Source: Deltaproteobacteria bacterium (GTDB taxonomy: Bacteria > Myxococcota > UBA727 > VGSZ01). From it: DNA of 64,000 nucleotides. Below the pieces are notes generated by a model. That model had not been told where the DNA came from, made no database searches, and was given only the letters and a program-made list of their open reading frames with translations. Location of the stretch: the NCBI GenBank assembly GCA_016177705.1, contig JACOUT010000009.1, forward strand, positions 397,519 through 461,518, in the 5' to 3' direction. This document shows positions 1-10,204 of this stretch, piece by piece; position 1 is the stretch's first letter, and every line of letters begins with the position of its first letter. A program made the translations under genes and the position numbers.

Positions 1-845
<845 letters not shown>

Positions 846-852
846 GCGGTCC

Positions 853-2973
853 CTACCTCTTGAAGAGCTTGCCGAGTCCCGAGGATGCCTTCTTGTCGGC
901 CTCTTCCTTCTTGCGCTGCAAGGCGCGCATGGCGCGCGTCGCGCTCTGGTGATTCGGGTCGGCCTCGAGCACTTTCTTGATCGCAGCGCTGGCCTTGTTG
1001 AGGTCGCCGATCTCCATCCAGATGCGCCCCTGGAATTCCTTGAGCGTCAGCGCGCCCGGCTGCTTTTTGAAGTGCTCCTCTAGCTGCCGCACCACGTCGG
1101 GTGCGGCGGCGGCGTTCTTGGTCTGCCACCAGGTGCAGTACTTCTGCAGCCCGAGCGCCTCGTCGTTGTTGGGCATGATGCTGACGACGTTGGCAAGCAG
1201 CTTGGCCGCGTTCTGCAGCTCGCCTCGCTCGACCAGGAGCTGCGCCTTGTGCAGCTCCGCCTCGGCCTGCAAGATGGCCGCGACGTCGGTGGAAGCACCG
1301 GCGGCCTCGAAGGATCGCTTGGCGTCGTACTCTGCGCGCTTGCGCTCGTCGGCCATGGTGGAGTGTGCGAGCTGGATCACCTGAAAGATGTGGTCGAGCA
1401 TCACCTGGCCGCTGCCGAGGTTGAGCCCGGCGAAGGCGTCCGTGTGGAAGTCGCGCGCGAGCCCGAGATACGCCTTCTTGGCATCCGCCGGCGTGGCGTC
1501 GGTCTTGATGCCGAGCACCGCGTAGTAGTCCTGCCCGTCGATGGCGTCGAATTTCGCTTTGATCTTGTCGCGCGCGGCGCTCTCGGCGGCGTTGAATTTG
1601 ATGGACGCGTCCCCACGCGTGTCGACGACGGGTTTGCTCAACATGTTTCCCCCTGAGCTGCCTGCCGACGACGGCCCCCCGATCGATGGGCCCGGCGGCG
1701 CTTGATCGGACCCTGGTAGCACCCCGGTGAGCGGGCGCATGCGCTGCGATTGGCTCGCCGCCGGTGTGGGCGCTGCCTCCGAGACCGCGGCGGGCGCGGC
1801 GCTCGCCGCCGCCACCGTCTGCACCGGCACGGGCGGCGGGCCGCTCATCGGGATCGGCTCCATCGACGCCTGCACCGACATGGTCGACATCAGCAGGAAC
1901 ACCTGCCGGTAGCGCGCGGTGCGCTCGCCGGGCGAGGAGGCCGCCTCGAGCATCTGCGCGATGGTGGCGCGGCCGTTGATGGCGCGCAGCAAGCTGTCGC
2001 TGCCGCAGGCCTCGACGAGCCGCCCGGCGAAGCTCATCCAGTTGTCGCCGGGCGCCAGGCGCAGCGGGCGGCGCGGCGTCACGTGCGGCTCGATCTCGCG
2101 GTCGGTGGCCTTGCGCAGGCCCGCCAGTAGCGAATCGAGCATCGGCACCGACGAGGCCGGCACGATGTTGGTGAAGGCCTCGCTCGCAACCCAGCGGAAG
2201 CGCCCGGCGAGCGCCACCACGCGCTCGAGCACGCGCGGGATCAGCGCCTTGTAGGCGGCGCGCGCCTGCGCGTCCGACACCCACCCCTCACCCTTGAGCA
2301 CGTCGTACAGGCCGGTGGCGCGTTGCACCGCCAGGTCGCACGCTTGCTTGTAGGAGTCGGCGTCGATGGCACCCGCGCGCACAAGCTCCACGCCGACGTT
2401 GAGCTGCGGGTCGGAGTGCTGCGCGAGCGCGGCGCGGCCCTTGTAGACAAAGACGCGGGCGCGCTCGCCGGCGGCGCCGAACAGCTCGAGCACACCGGTT
2501 TGGTGCTCCTTCTGCGCGCGCCACAGGAGGTAGAGCGGCGGGCACTCGAGCAGGTTGCCGTCGGCGGGCAGGGGCTCCACCTCGACGGCGCCGCCCGCTC
2601 CGGCCATGTAGGGCTTGACGGTCTCGACGAGCCGCGCGGTGTCGAGCGGCTTGGTGAAGTAGGCGACGCAGCCGTACTTCTCCTTGGCGTCTTCCTGCTG
2701 CGCCGGGCTCTTGTACACGCCGGACACGAAGATGATCGGGACGTCGGTGCCCTTGCCGCGCAAGAGCTTGGCGCAGTCGAAGCCGGTCATCTTCGGCATC
2801 AGCGCGTCGAGGATGACCGCGCAGGGCGGATCGCCGGCGGCGGCGTCCCACGCCTCCACTGCCTGCACGCCGTTGGCGACGCCGATCACCTCCGCGCCTT
2901 CTTGCCGCAGCGCCTCCGCCACGGTGTCGCGCAGCGTCGCGTCGTCCTCCGCGAGCAGGATCTTCGCCGCCAT
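853..2973 (-). CDS. Receiver - DUF4388 - degenerate J-domain protein
   Basis: A 706-residue cytoplasmic protein. Residues 1-115 form a response-regulator receiver: acidic pocket around D10/D11, phospho-acceptor D56 in LDALMP, conserved K108 in TKPL. Residues about 135-265 resemble the DUF4388/PATAN domain common in myxobacterial regulators. A Pro/Ala/Ser-rich linker (about 375-445) leads to a DnaJ-like J domain (about 480-540) that begins DYYAVLGI, and the C-terminus is helical and TPR-like. The J domain has H510-T-D512 where co-chaperones have HPD, so stimulation of DnaK is doubtful and a binding role is more likely. The ATG at 2973 was chosen because the receiver begins there with MAAKILLAEDD; a longer reading exists but is low-complexity and overlaps the upstream gene. 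The input kinase is not evident. Confidence 0.85.
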   Translation of the reverse strand: MAAKILLAEDDATLRDTVAEALRQEGAEVIGVANGVQAVEAWDAAAGDPPCAVILDALMPKMTGFDCAKLLRGKGTDVPIIFVSGVYKSPAQQEDAKEKYGCVAYFTKPLDTARLVETVKPYMAGAGGAVEVEPLPADGNLLECPPLYLLWRAQKEHQTGVLELFGAAGERARVFVYKGRAALAQHSDPQLNVGVELVRAGAIDADSYKQACDLAVQRATGLYDVLKGEGWVSDAQARAAYKALIPRVLERVVALAGRFRWVASEAFTNIVPASSVPMLDSLLAGLRKATDREIEPHVTPRRPLRLAPGDNWMSFAGRLVEACGSDSLLRAINGRATIAQMLEAASSPGERTARYRQVFLLMSTMSVQASMEPIPMSGPPPVPVQTVAAASAAPAAVSEAAPTPAASQSQRMRPLTGVLPGSDQAPPGPSIGGPSSAGSSGGNMLSKPVVDTRGDASIKFNAAESAARDKIKAKFDAIDGQDYYAVLGIKTDATPADAKKAYLGLARDFHTDAFAGLNLGSGQVMLDHIFQVIQLAHSTMADERKRAEYDAKRSFEAAGASTDVAAILQAEAELHKAQLLVERGELQNAAKLLANVVSIMPNNDEALGLQKYCTWWQTKNAAAAPDVVRQLEEHFKKQPGALTLKEFQGRIWMEIGDLNKASAAIKKVLEADPNHQSATRAMRALQRKKEEADKKASSGLGKLFKR

Positions 2974-3016
2974 GAGCTTCAATACCGCTTTTGCCGTCGC
3001 CGCCGCCAGCGCAGCG

Positions 3017-5557
3017 TCACTCGACGGTGATGCCGGCGGGCAGGAGCGCCAGGGGGCGCCCCTCGTGCTCGAAGGCGAAGGCGAGTGTGCCGGGGTCGCC
3101 CACCAGGAGGCGCGCCAGGCGACGCCAGGCTGCGGCGTCGGTCTTCGCGCCAAACAGCACGGCGCCTAGCCCGAGCGCGTCGAGCATGGGGTCACCGCGG
3201 CTCGTGAGCACGTCGAGCACGACCGGCTCGTCCTTGGCGATGCCGGCCTTGTCTCGGGCGGCGGCGATGGCAGCGAGCACGCCGCCCCGCTCGTCGACCA
3301 GCTTGCGCTCGAGCGCTTGGGCGCCGGTCCACACCCGGCCCTCGGCCAGCTTGCGCAGGCCCTCCTTGTCGAGCCCGGCTGCCTCGCCGCGGCCGGTCAC
3401 GATGGCGTCGAGGAAGCGATCGTAGGTGGCGTCGATACTGCCTTCGAGCGAACGGCGCTGGCCGTCGTTGAGCGGGTGGAACAGCGACGGGCCGGTGTTG
3501 GCGCCGCGCTCGACGGCAAACGAGCGCACGCCGAGCTCGTCGGCCAGGCCCTCGACGTTGAACAACAGGCCAAAGACCCCGATCGAGCCGGTGATGGTGT
3601 TGTCCTCGGCGAAGATGCGCTGCGCCGCCGCCGCCACGTAGTAGCCGCCCGACGCGGCCACGTCGCCCATCGAGGCGATCACCGGCTTCTCGTCGCGTGC
3701 CTTCGTGACGGCGCGCCACATCAGGTCGGAGGCGAGCGCGTCGCCGCCGGGCGAGTCGATGCGCAGCACGATGGCCTTGACGTCGTCGTCCTTGGCGGCG
3801 CGCTCCACCGCCTCGACGAAGTCGTCGGCGCCGACGTCACGATCGCCGAAGGGGAAGCCGCCGCTGCCGTGCATGGCGATGGAGCCGATGACGGGGATGA
3901 CGGCGATGTGCGGCGGCGAGTCCCAGCGCACGTCGCGCGCCTCGCGCGACAACAGCGTGGCGTGGGTCATCACCTTGTGGCCGGCCAGCTCCTCGAGCTT
4001 GTCCTCGAGCTCGTCTTCGTAGCACAGGCCGTCGACCACCTTGGCCTCGAGCGCCGCAGTCGCGGTCAGGCCGCCGCGATCGATCAGCGCCTTGACGTCG
4101 TCGGCGGCGAGGCCTCGGCCGGTCGCGATGCCGTCGACCAGCGCGCTGAAGACGCCGTCGAGCAGCGCGTTTTCCACCTCCAGCTCCTCGGGCGAGGGCT
4201 CGTCGTGGGTGACCGCGCGGGGGGCGCTCTTGTAGCGGCCGGCGGCCACCGCCTCCGCCTGCACGCCGATCTTCTCCAGGGAGCGCGCGAAGTAGGACAG
4301 CTCGGCGCGCAGGCCGTCGACGGCGAGGTGGCCCGACGGCACTAGGTAGATCTTGTCGGCGGCGCTCGCCAGAAACAGGTCGGCGTCGTCGCCGCTCTCG
4401 AGGTGCACCACCACCTTCTTGCCCGACTCCTTGAGGCGCACGAGCGCGCCGCGCAGCTCGGCGAGGCGCGCCCAGCCGAGCGACAGCCCGCGCGGCTTGA
4501 GCAGCACGCCGCTCACGTCCGGGTCGTCGGCGGCGGCGTGCAGCGCGGCCAGCACCTCGAGCGCCGACGGGTTGTCAGCGAACAGCGCGGCCAGGCCCTC
4601 GCTGTCGTCCTCGGGCGCGCCGTCCCCCGACAGCGTCAGCTCCTCCCAGCGGCCGCCGGCGGGCCAGATCGACTCCCACGCCGCCGACGACGCGCGCAGG
4701 CGCACGCCGCCGGCGCCGCGCTGCCCGGCACCGGCGATGCCGACGGCGCCGCCGAGCGCACGGGCGCCGACGTGCTCGCCGTTCACTTCGAGCGCCAACA
4801 GCACGTCGTAGGTGGGCGGGGCCGTCGGCGCCAGGCCGAGGTTCGCCACCGAGGCGCCGGCCGTGACGGCGAAGCCGCCGAGCTCGACGCGGGCGGCGAG
4901 CGCCGGCACCACCGCCATGGCGTTCAGCCACGCCGGCGAGCCGATCGACGAGGCACCCGGCAGCAGGCGCGCGTCGACACCGACGGTCAGCCACTCGGCA
5001 CCCGGGCGAACAGAGACGCCGACCCGCCCGGTGGCGACGCCGCCGCTGCGCTGACCGAGCCCTTCGACGCCTGCGCCGAAGGCGAGGAAGCGAGCGGGCC
5101 TGAGCTGACCGCCAAAGTCGACGAGCACGTCGGTGGTGCGTCCTACCTCGAGCGGCTGCACCACGTGCAGCGCGCTGCCGATCGCGAGCGGGCCGCCGCC
5201 GAGGCCGAGGCCGGCGCTGCCGCGCAGGCGGGCAGGGGCGCCGTCAGCGAGGGTCAGGCCGGAGCCGAGGCCGAGGGTGAAGCCGTCGCCGAGGGAGAAC
5301 GCCAGCTCGCTGTCGGCGTCGGTCTGGGTGGCGAGCCCGTCGCTCGCCAGCACCAGGCCGAGGTCGAGGTCGCTGCCCTCGACGTAGGCGAGTCCCGCTG
5401 GGTTGACCAACAGCGCGGTCGCCTCCTCCACCGCCGCGCCCTGGGCGTTCGGCAGCACCGCGCCGGTGCGCGCGTCGGGCAGGCCTTGGGCGTACGCCGC
5501 GCCGGCAAGGGAGGTCAGGGAGACGGCGACGGCGAGGTGCGCGATGGTGCGGGGCAT
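3017..5557 (-). CDS. sppA: SppA-type signal peptide peptidase with beta-rich N-terminal domain
   Basis: An 846-residue exported protein. Residues 1-23 are a signal peptide ending AYA. Residues about 25-300 are Gly-rich alternating hydrophobic segments, including VNPAGLAYVEG, as in outer-membrane beta-barrel families such as FadL/PorV. From about 320 to the end it follows the long (67 kDa) SppA pattern of two tandem S49 domains. The likely dyad is K443 in GRYKSAP and S636 in AASGGYY, about 193 residues apart, close to the E. coli spacing. SppA enzymes cut leftover signal peptides at the inner membrane. Here there is a cleavable signal peptide, no obvious transmembrane anchor and an appended barrel-like domain, so an outer-membrane or periplasmic site is plausible. 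The ATG at 5557 fits the signal peptide; an upstream GTG/ATG would add 12 hydrophilic residues. Confidence 0.85.
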   Translation of the reverse strand: MPRTIAHLAVAVSLTSLAGAAYAQGLPDARTGAVLPNAQGAAVEEATALLVNPAGLAYVEGSDLDLGLVLASDGLATQTDADSELAFSLGDGFTLGLGSGLTLADGAPARLRGSAGLGLGGGPLAIGSALHVVQPLEVGRTTDVLVDFGGQLRPARFLAFGAGVEGLGQRSGGVATGRVGVSVRPGAEWLTVGVDARLLPGASSIGSPAWLNAMAVVPALAARVELGGFAVTAGASVANLGLAPTAPPTYDVLLALEVNGEHVGARALGGAVGIAGAGQRGAGGVRLRASSAAWESIWPAGGRWEELTLSGDGAPEDDSEGLAALFADNPSALEVLAALHAAADDPDVSGVLLKPRGLSLGWARLAELRGALVRLKESGKKVVVHLESGDDADLFLASAADKIYLVPSGHLAVDGLRAELSYFARSLEKIGVQAEAVAAGRYKSAPRAVTHDEPSPEELEVENALLDGVFSALVDGIATGRGLAADDVKALIDRGGLTATAALEAKVVDGLCYEDELEDKLEELAGHKVMTHATLLSREARDVRWDSPPHIAVIPVIGSIAMHGSGGFPFGDRDVGADDFVEAVERAAKDDDVKAIVLRIDSPGGDALASDLMWRAVTKARDEKPVIASMGDVAASGGYYVAAAAQRIFAEDNTITGSIGVFGLLFNVEGLADELGVRSFAVERGANTGPSLFHPLNDGQRRSLEGSIDATYDRFLDAIVTGRGEAAGLDKEGLRKLAEGRVWTGAQALERKLVDERGGVLAAIAAARDKAGIAKDEPVVLDVLTSRGDPMLDALGLGAVLFGAKTDAAAWRRLARLLVGDPGTLAFAFEHEGRPLALLPAGITVE

Positions 5558-5636
5558 GGCGGCATCGTCGACGTAGCAGTCCGGCGCTGTCAACGCAGCG
5601 CGTGGGCAGCCGGCCGCCGCGTGGTAGCTTGCGCCC

Positions 5637-6455
5637 GTGAAGGTTCACCACCTCGACTGCTTGACCATGTGCCCGTTGGCGGGGCGCCTGTTCAACCGGC
5701 GGGGGCGCTTCTGCTGCCACGTGCTGGTCGTCGAGAGCGAGCAGGGCCTGGTGCTGGTGGACACGGCGCTCGGCGTCGAAGCGATGTCGGCGCTCGCCGC
5801 GTGGACCAGCGCGACGTTCGTGCGGCTGGTGCGGCCGCAGGCCGATCCGGCCAAGACCGCGCTCCGCCAACTCGAGGCGCGCGGCTTCTCGGCTCGCGAC
5901 GTGCGTCACATTCTGCTCACCCACCTCGACACCGACCACGCCGGTGGCATCGCCGATTTCCCGGCGGCCGAGGTCCACGTGCTCGCCGACGAGCACGCCG
6001 TGGCGAGCAGCCGCACCACCATGCGCGACCGTGAGCGCTACAACCCGCGTCACTGGGCGCACGGCCCGACGTGGCGGCTGCACCGACCCAGGGGCGAGCG
6101 CTGGTACGGCTTCGAGGCGGTGCGCGACGTGCCGGGGCTGCCGCCGGAGGTGCTGCTGGTGCCGCTGCCCGGCCACAGCCGCGGGCAATGCGGCGTCGCG
6201 GTCGACGTTGGCAACCGTTGGCTGTTGCACTGCGGCGACGCCTTCATGCACCACGAGGAACTGCTCGGGCCGTCGGCTGGTCCGCTGGCGCTGCGGCTGT
6301 TTCAGCAGGCCGAGGCCGATGATCGCGCCCTGCGTGAGGCCAACCTGACGCGGCTGCGCGACCTGGCGGCCAGCGTCGGCGAGGGCATGGCCATCTTCTG
6401 CGCGCACGACCCCGAGCAACTCGAGCGCCTGCAGGCGCGCCCGGAAGCGGGGTAG
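5637..6455 (+). CDS. MBL-fold metallo-hydrolase
   Basis: A 272-residue metallo-beta-lactamase-fold hydrolase. The metal signature THLDTDHAGG lies at about residues 95-105, followed downstream by the third histidine in LPGHSRGQCG, the bridging aspartate in CGDAF and a C-terminal His in CAHDPE. The arrangement resembles the lactonase and glyoxalase branch, but the substrate cannot be read from sequence. The GTG start at 5637 is the only one that keeps the N-terminal strand. No signal peptide is seen, so it should be cytoplasmic. It ends 9 bp before asnB and lies on the same strand, so it is probably the first gene of the asnB-nadE run and may process an intermediate or product of that pathway (inference). 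Confidence 0.85.
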   Translation: MKVHHLDCLTMCPLAGRLFNRRGRFCCHVLVVESEQGLVLVDTALGVEAMSALAAWTSATFVRLVRPQADPAKTALRQLEARGFSARDVRHILLTHLDTDHAGGIADFPAAEVHVLADEHAVASSRTTMRDRERYNPRHWAHGPTWRLHRPRGERWYGFEAVRDVPGLPPEVLLVPLPGHSRGQCGVAVDVGNRWLLHCGDAFMHHEELLGPSAGPLALRLFQQAEADDRALREANLTRLRDLAASVGEGMAIFCAHDPEQLERLQARPEAG

Positions 6456-6464
6456 GGTGGCGTC

Positions 6465-8417
6465 GTGTGCGGCATCGCGGGCCTGGTCGACCTGCGCGGG
6501 CGCCCCGCCGAGCCCGCGCTGGCACGGCGCATGGCGTCGACGCTGTGGCACCGCGGCCCCGACGCGGGCGGCGTGTTCGCAGACGGCCCCTGCGCGCTGT
6601 CGCACCGCCGGCTCGCCATCATCGATCTGTCGGGCGGCGCGCAGCCCATGAGCGTCGACGACGGCGCGCTCACGGTCACCTTCAACGGCGAGATCTTCAA
6701 CTACCTGGAGCTGAAGGCCGAGCTCGAGCGCGAGCACGGGCGGGTGTTCGCCACGCGCTCCGACACCGAGACGCTGTTGCACGCCTACGCGGTCTGGGGC
6801 GACGACTGCGTGACGCGCTTCAACGGCCAGTGGGCCTTCGCCATTTGGGATCGCCGACGTCGTCGCCTGTTCTGCGCGCGCGATCGCATCGGCGTGCGCC
6901 CGTTCTTCCACACCGTGCACGACGGGCGCTTCCTGTTCGGCTCCGAGGTCAAGGCGCTGTTCTCGGTGCCGGGGGTGCCTCGCGCGTTCGACGTGCTCGG
7001 GCTGCACGAGGTGCTCACGTATTGGTGCGCGTTGGCGCCGCGCACGGCCTGGCAGGGGATGAGCGAGCTGCCGCCCGGGCACACGCTCACCGTCGACGGC
7101 GGCGATGTCGTCACCCGCCGCTACTGGCAGCTCGACTACCAAACCCGCGACCCGCTCGCCGAGCAACAGGCTGCCTCCGAGCTGCGCGCGCTCTTGGTGT
7201 CGTCGGCCCAGCTCCGATTGCGCGCCGATGTTCCGGTGGGCGCCTACGTCTCGGGTGGGCTCGACTCGTCGGTGATCGCGGGCGTCGTCAAGCACCACAC
7301 GCAGACGCCGCTCAAGACCTTCTCGGTCGGCTTCGACGACGCCGAGCTCGACGAGAGCACGTGGCAGGCCGAGGTGGTGCGCGCGCTCGGCACCGATCAC
7401 GCGAGCGTGATGGCGAGCGGCGACCTGATCGGCGCATCGTTCCCCGAGGTGGCCTGGCACCTCGAGACGCCGGTGGTGCGCACCGCCCCTGCTCCCCTGT
7501 TCGTGCTCGCCGGCCTGGTGCGGCAGCGCGGCCTCAAGGTGGTGCTGACCGGCGAGGGCGCCGACGAGATGCTCGGCGGCTACGACATCTTCAAGGAGGC
7601 CAAGGTGCGCCGCTTCTGGGCGAAGCAGCCGCACTCGCGCCTGCGTCCGCTGCTGCTGCGCCGCCTCTACCCCTACATGAAGAACCTGCAGGCGCAGCCC
7701 GAGGCCTATCGCCGCGCGTTCTTTCACGTCCGGCCGGAGGACCTCGACAGCCCGTTCTTCTCGCACCTGCCGCGCTGGCGCCTCACGCAGCAGCTCACCG
7801 CGCTGTTGGCCGACGATGTCGGCGCGCAGCTCGCGCGCCACGATCCGCTCGAAGAGTTGCGCGCGCGCCTGCCGGACGGCTACGCCTCGTGGCATCCGTT
7901 CGCACAGGCGCAGTACCTCGAGAGCAGCATCCTGTTGCCGGGCTACATCCTGTCGTCGCAGGGCGACCGCATGGCGATGGGCCGCTCCGTCGAGGGCCGC
8001 TACCCGTTCCTCGACGTGCGCGTCATGGAGTGGGCCGGGCGGCTGCCAGCCACCCACAAGATGAAGGTGCTCGACGAGAAGCACGTGCTCAAGCGCGCGG
8101 CCCACGACCTGGTGCCGCCCAGCGTGCTGGCCCGCCCCAAGCAACCCTACCGCGCGCCGGACGCGCACAGCTTCTTCGACCCGCAGACCGGCAAGGCGCG
8201 TCACGCTTGGATCGACGAGCTGACGTCCGAGCGTGCGGTCGCGGCGGCCGGCGTGTTTCGGCCGGCGAGCGCGACCAAGCTGATCGAGAAGGCGAGGAAG
8301 GGCGCCATCAGCGGCGTGAAAGAGAACATGGCGCTGGTGGTGCTGATCTCGACCCAACTGGTACATCATCGCTTCGTCGCCGACTTTCCCACCGCATTCC
8401 CAGAGGAGAGCACGTGA
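6465..8417 (+). CDS. asnB: Asparagine synthetase B-type glutamine amidotransferase
   Basis: A 650-residue AsnB-family enzyme. It begins MCGIAG, so removal of Met exposes the Cys nucleophile of the class II (Ntn) glutaminase; RGPD and the FNGEIFNY segment of that domain follow. The C-terminal synthetase has the ATP PP-loop SGGLDSS near residue 265 and the later GEGADE motif. Ammonia released at the first site is channelled to an acyl-adenylate formed at the second. True asparagine synthetases and many secondary-metabolite and glycan amidotransferases share this layout. The immediate neighbours, a carrier protein that overlaps its stop codon and an adenylating ligase, suggest an amide-forming role other than making asparagine. 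The GTG start at 6465 is fixed by the catalytic Cys2. Confidence 0.9.
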   Translation: MCGIAGLVDLRGRPAEPALARRMASTLWHRGPDAGGVFADGPCALSHRRLAIIDLSGGAQPMSVDDGALTVTFNGEIFNYLELKAELEREHGRVFATRSDTETLLHAYAVWGDDCVTRFNGQWAFAIWDRRRRRLFCARDRIGVRPFFHTVHDGRFLFGSEVKALFSVPGVPRAFDVLGLHEVLTYWCALAPRTAWQGMSELPPGHTLTVDGGDVVTRRYWQLDYQTRDPLAEQQAASELRALLVSSAQLRLRADVPVGAYVSGGLDSSVIAGVVKHHTQTPLKTFSVGFDDAELDESTWQAEVVRALGTDHASVMASGDLIGASFPEVAWHLETPVVRTAPAPLFVLAGLVRQRGLKVVLTGEGADEMLGGYDIFKEAKVRRFWAKQPHSRLRPLLLRRLYPYMKNLQAQPEAYRRAFFHVRPEDLDSPFFSHLPRWRLTQQLTALLADDVGAQLARHDPLEELRARLPDGYASWHPFAQAQYLESSILLPGYILSSQGDRMAMGRSVEGRYPFLDVRVMEWAGRLPATHKMKVLDEKHVLKRAAHDLVPPSVLARPKQPYRAPDAHSFFDPQTGKARHAWIDELTSERAVAAAGVFRPASATKLIEKARKGAISGVKENMALVVLISTQLVHHRFVADFPTAFPEEST

Positions 8418-8683
8418 GCCAGCCCCCGACCGAGGCCGCCGCCATCGCCGACACGCTCGCGACGTTCATTCAGGACAGCCTGCTGCTCGGCAAGCCCACC
8501 GACGTGCGCGGCCTGGCGTCGTTCCTCGAGGCCGGCATCATCGACTCGACCGGCGTGCTCGAGCTGGTGCAGTTCATCGAGGAGACCTGGGACTGCAAGG
8601 TGGCCGACGACGACATGGTGCCGGACAACCTCGACTCGTTGCCGCGCCTGGTGGCGTTCATCCAGAAGAAGAGGGCCGGCTGA
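8414..8683 (+). CDS. Acyl carrier protein
   Basis: An 89-residue acidic, helical protein of carrier-protein size. The phosphopantetheine attachment site is S45 in the sequence IDSTGVLEL, a variant of the usual DSLxxxEL motif. It starts at a GTG whose last base begins the TGA stop of asnB region (GTGA overlap at 8414-8417), which indicates translational coupling. Twelve bases separate its stop from the acyl-adenylating ligase. A dedicated carrier protein in an operon with an adenylating enzyme normally receives the acyl or aminoacyl group that enzyme activates. A phosphopantetheinyl transferase is not present in the window. It is not the housekeeping AcpP, whose usual neighbours (fabG, fabF) are absent. 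Confidence 0.88.
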   Translation: MSQPPTEAAAIADTLATFIQDSLLLGKPTDVRGLASFLEAGIIDSTGVLELVQFIEETWDCKVADDDMVPDNLDSLPRLVAFIQKKRAG

Positions 8684-8695
8684 GCTGGGGCGCGC

Positions 8696-10204
8696 ATGCG
8701 GCTGTTGCAGTCCATCCTCGAGGACGGCGCGCGGCGGCTGCCGGACAAGACCGCGCTGGTGTGCGGTGCTGCGCGCACGAGCTACGCGGCGCTCGAGGCG
8801 CAGGCCAACCGCCTGGCCCGCCTGCTCGCCAACGAGGGCGTCGAGCGCGGCGACCGCGTGCTCGTCTGCCTCGACAACTCGACGGAGGCGGTGGTCGCGT
8901 TCTTCGCGGTGCTCAAGGCCGACGCGGTGGTGGTGCCGGTCAACCCGACCACCAAGGCCGAGAAGCTGCACCGGCTGGTGGCCGATTGCGCCGCCAAGCT
9001 CGTCGTCACCACGGAGGCCAAGCGAGCGCAGCTCGGCGTCGTCGGCGCCGCGACCCTGACGCTGCCGTGTGACGAGCGCCTGGCCGGGCTCTCCCCGGCG
9101 CGACCCGACGCGAGGAACATCGACCTCGATCTGGCGTGCCTGATCTACACCTCGGGTACCACCGGCCAGCCCAAGGGCGTGATGCATGCGCACCAGGGGC
9201 TGTTGAGCGTGACGCGCTCGATCGCGGGCTATCTCGGCAGCCGCGACGACGACGTGGTGCTGTCGGTGCTGCCGCTCTCCTTCGGCTACGGGCTCACCCA
9301 GCTTTGGCCGACGTTTCTCGTCGGTGGCACGCTGGTGCTCGAGAAGAGCTTCGCCTTCCCGCAGGTGACGCTGCAGAAGATGGCGGCCGAGCGCGTCACC
9401 GGCTTCGCCATGGTGCCGACCATCGCGGTCACGCTCTTGAAGAACGACCTGACGCGCTTCGACCTGTCGGCGCTGCGCACGCTCACCAACGCCGGCGCCG
9501 GCATCCCGCCCGCCGTGCTCGGCGAGCTGCGCCAGAAGCTGCCGCACGTGCGCCTGTTCCCGATGTACGGCCAGACCGAGTGCATCCGTGCGAGCTTCCT
9601 GCCGCCCGAGGAGGTCGACGTGCGCCCCGCGGCCATCGGCAAGGGCATCCCCGGCAGCGAGCTGTGGCTCGCCGACGACGACGGGCGCCGTCTGCCTCCC
9701 GGCAGCGTGGGCGAGCTCGTCGTGCGCGGCGCCAACGTGATGCGCGGCTATTGGAACCTGCCCGAGGCCACCGCGCAGAAGCTGCGCCCCGGCCCGGTGC
9801 CGGGCGAGCACGTGCTGTTCACCGGCGACCTGTTCTCGCAAGACGAGGACGGCTGGCTGCGCTTCGTGTCGCGCAAGGACGACATCATCAAGACGCGCGG
9901 CGAGAAGGTGAGCCCGCGCGAGGTGGAAGACGTGCTGCACGCCTGCCCCGGTATCGCGGAGGCAGTGGTGCTCGGCGTGGCGGACGCCGTGCTCGGCGAG
10001 TCGGTGCGCGCCTTCGTGGTGCTGCGCGAGGGCGCCGCGCTCGACGAGAAGGCGGTGCTGCGCTTCTGCGCCGAGCACGTCGAGGACTACGCGGTCCCCA
10101 AGCGCGCCGTCATCCTGCAGGAGCTGCCGAAGACCCCCAACGCCAAGATCGATCGGACCGCGCTGCGCGACCTCGTGCAGGCGGACGCCAAGGAGCGGAC
10201 ATGA
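8696..10204 (+). CDS. Acyl-adenylating ligase (acyl-CoA or acyl-ACP synthetase family)
   Basis: A 502-residue class I adenylate-forming enzyme. The ATP-binding signature YTSGTTGQPKG is at about residues 151-162, the YGQTE motif of the adenylate pocket near 290, and the hinge and C-terminal lysine motif (PKTPNAKIDR) close to the end. The family activates a carboxylic acid as acyl-AMP and passes it to CoA, a phosphopantetheine arm or another nucleophile. With a carrier-protein gene directly upstream, loading of that carrier is the simplest assignment, though a CoA ligase cannot be excluded and the acid is unknown. The ORF ends in an ATGA overlap with nadE at 10201-10204. Confidence 0.88.
   Translation: MRLLQSILEDGARRLPDKTALVCGAARTSYAALEAQANRLARLLANEGVERGDRVLVCLDNSTEAVVAFFAVLKADAVVVPVNPTTKAEKLHRLVADCAAKLVVTTEAKRAQLGVVGAATLTLPCDERLAGLSPARPDARNIDLDLACLIYTSGTTGQPKGVMHAHQGLLSVTRSIAGYLGSRDDDVVLSVLPLSFGYGLTQLWPTFLVGGTLVLEKSFAFPQVTLQKMAAERVTGFAMVPTIAVTLLKNDLTRFDLSALRTLTNAGAGIPPAVLGELRQKLPHVRLFPMYGQTECIRASFLPPEEVDVRPAAIGKGIPGSELWLADDDGRRLPPGSVGELVVRGANVMRGYWNLPEATAQKLRPGPVPGEHVLFTGDLFSQDEDGWLRFVSRKDDIIKTRGEKVSPREVEDVLHACPGIAEAVVLGVADAVLGESVRAFVVLREGAALDEKAVLRFCAEHVEDYAVPKRAVILQELPKTPNAKIDRTALRDLVQADAKERT

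Noticed and set aside
2974..3153. An N-terminal extension of 60 residues on the receiver/J-domain protein
   Set aside because: The extension is low-complexity and overlaps the end of the sppA gene; the receiver starts exactly at the ATG at 2973.
5244..8369. A 1041-codon minus-strand frame across sppA's 5' end, the MBL gene and asnB
   Set aside because: It crosses a divergent promoter gap and two strong + strand genes; the translation is mirror-type low complexity.
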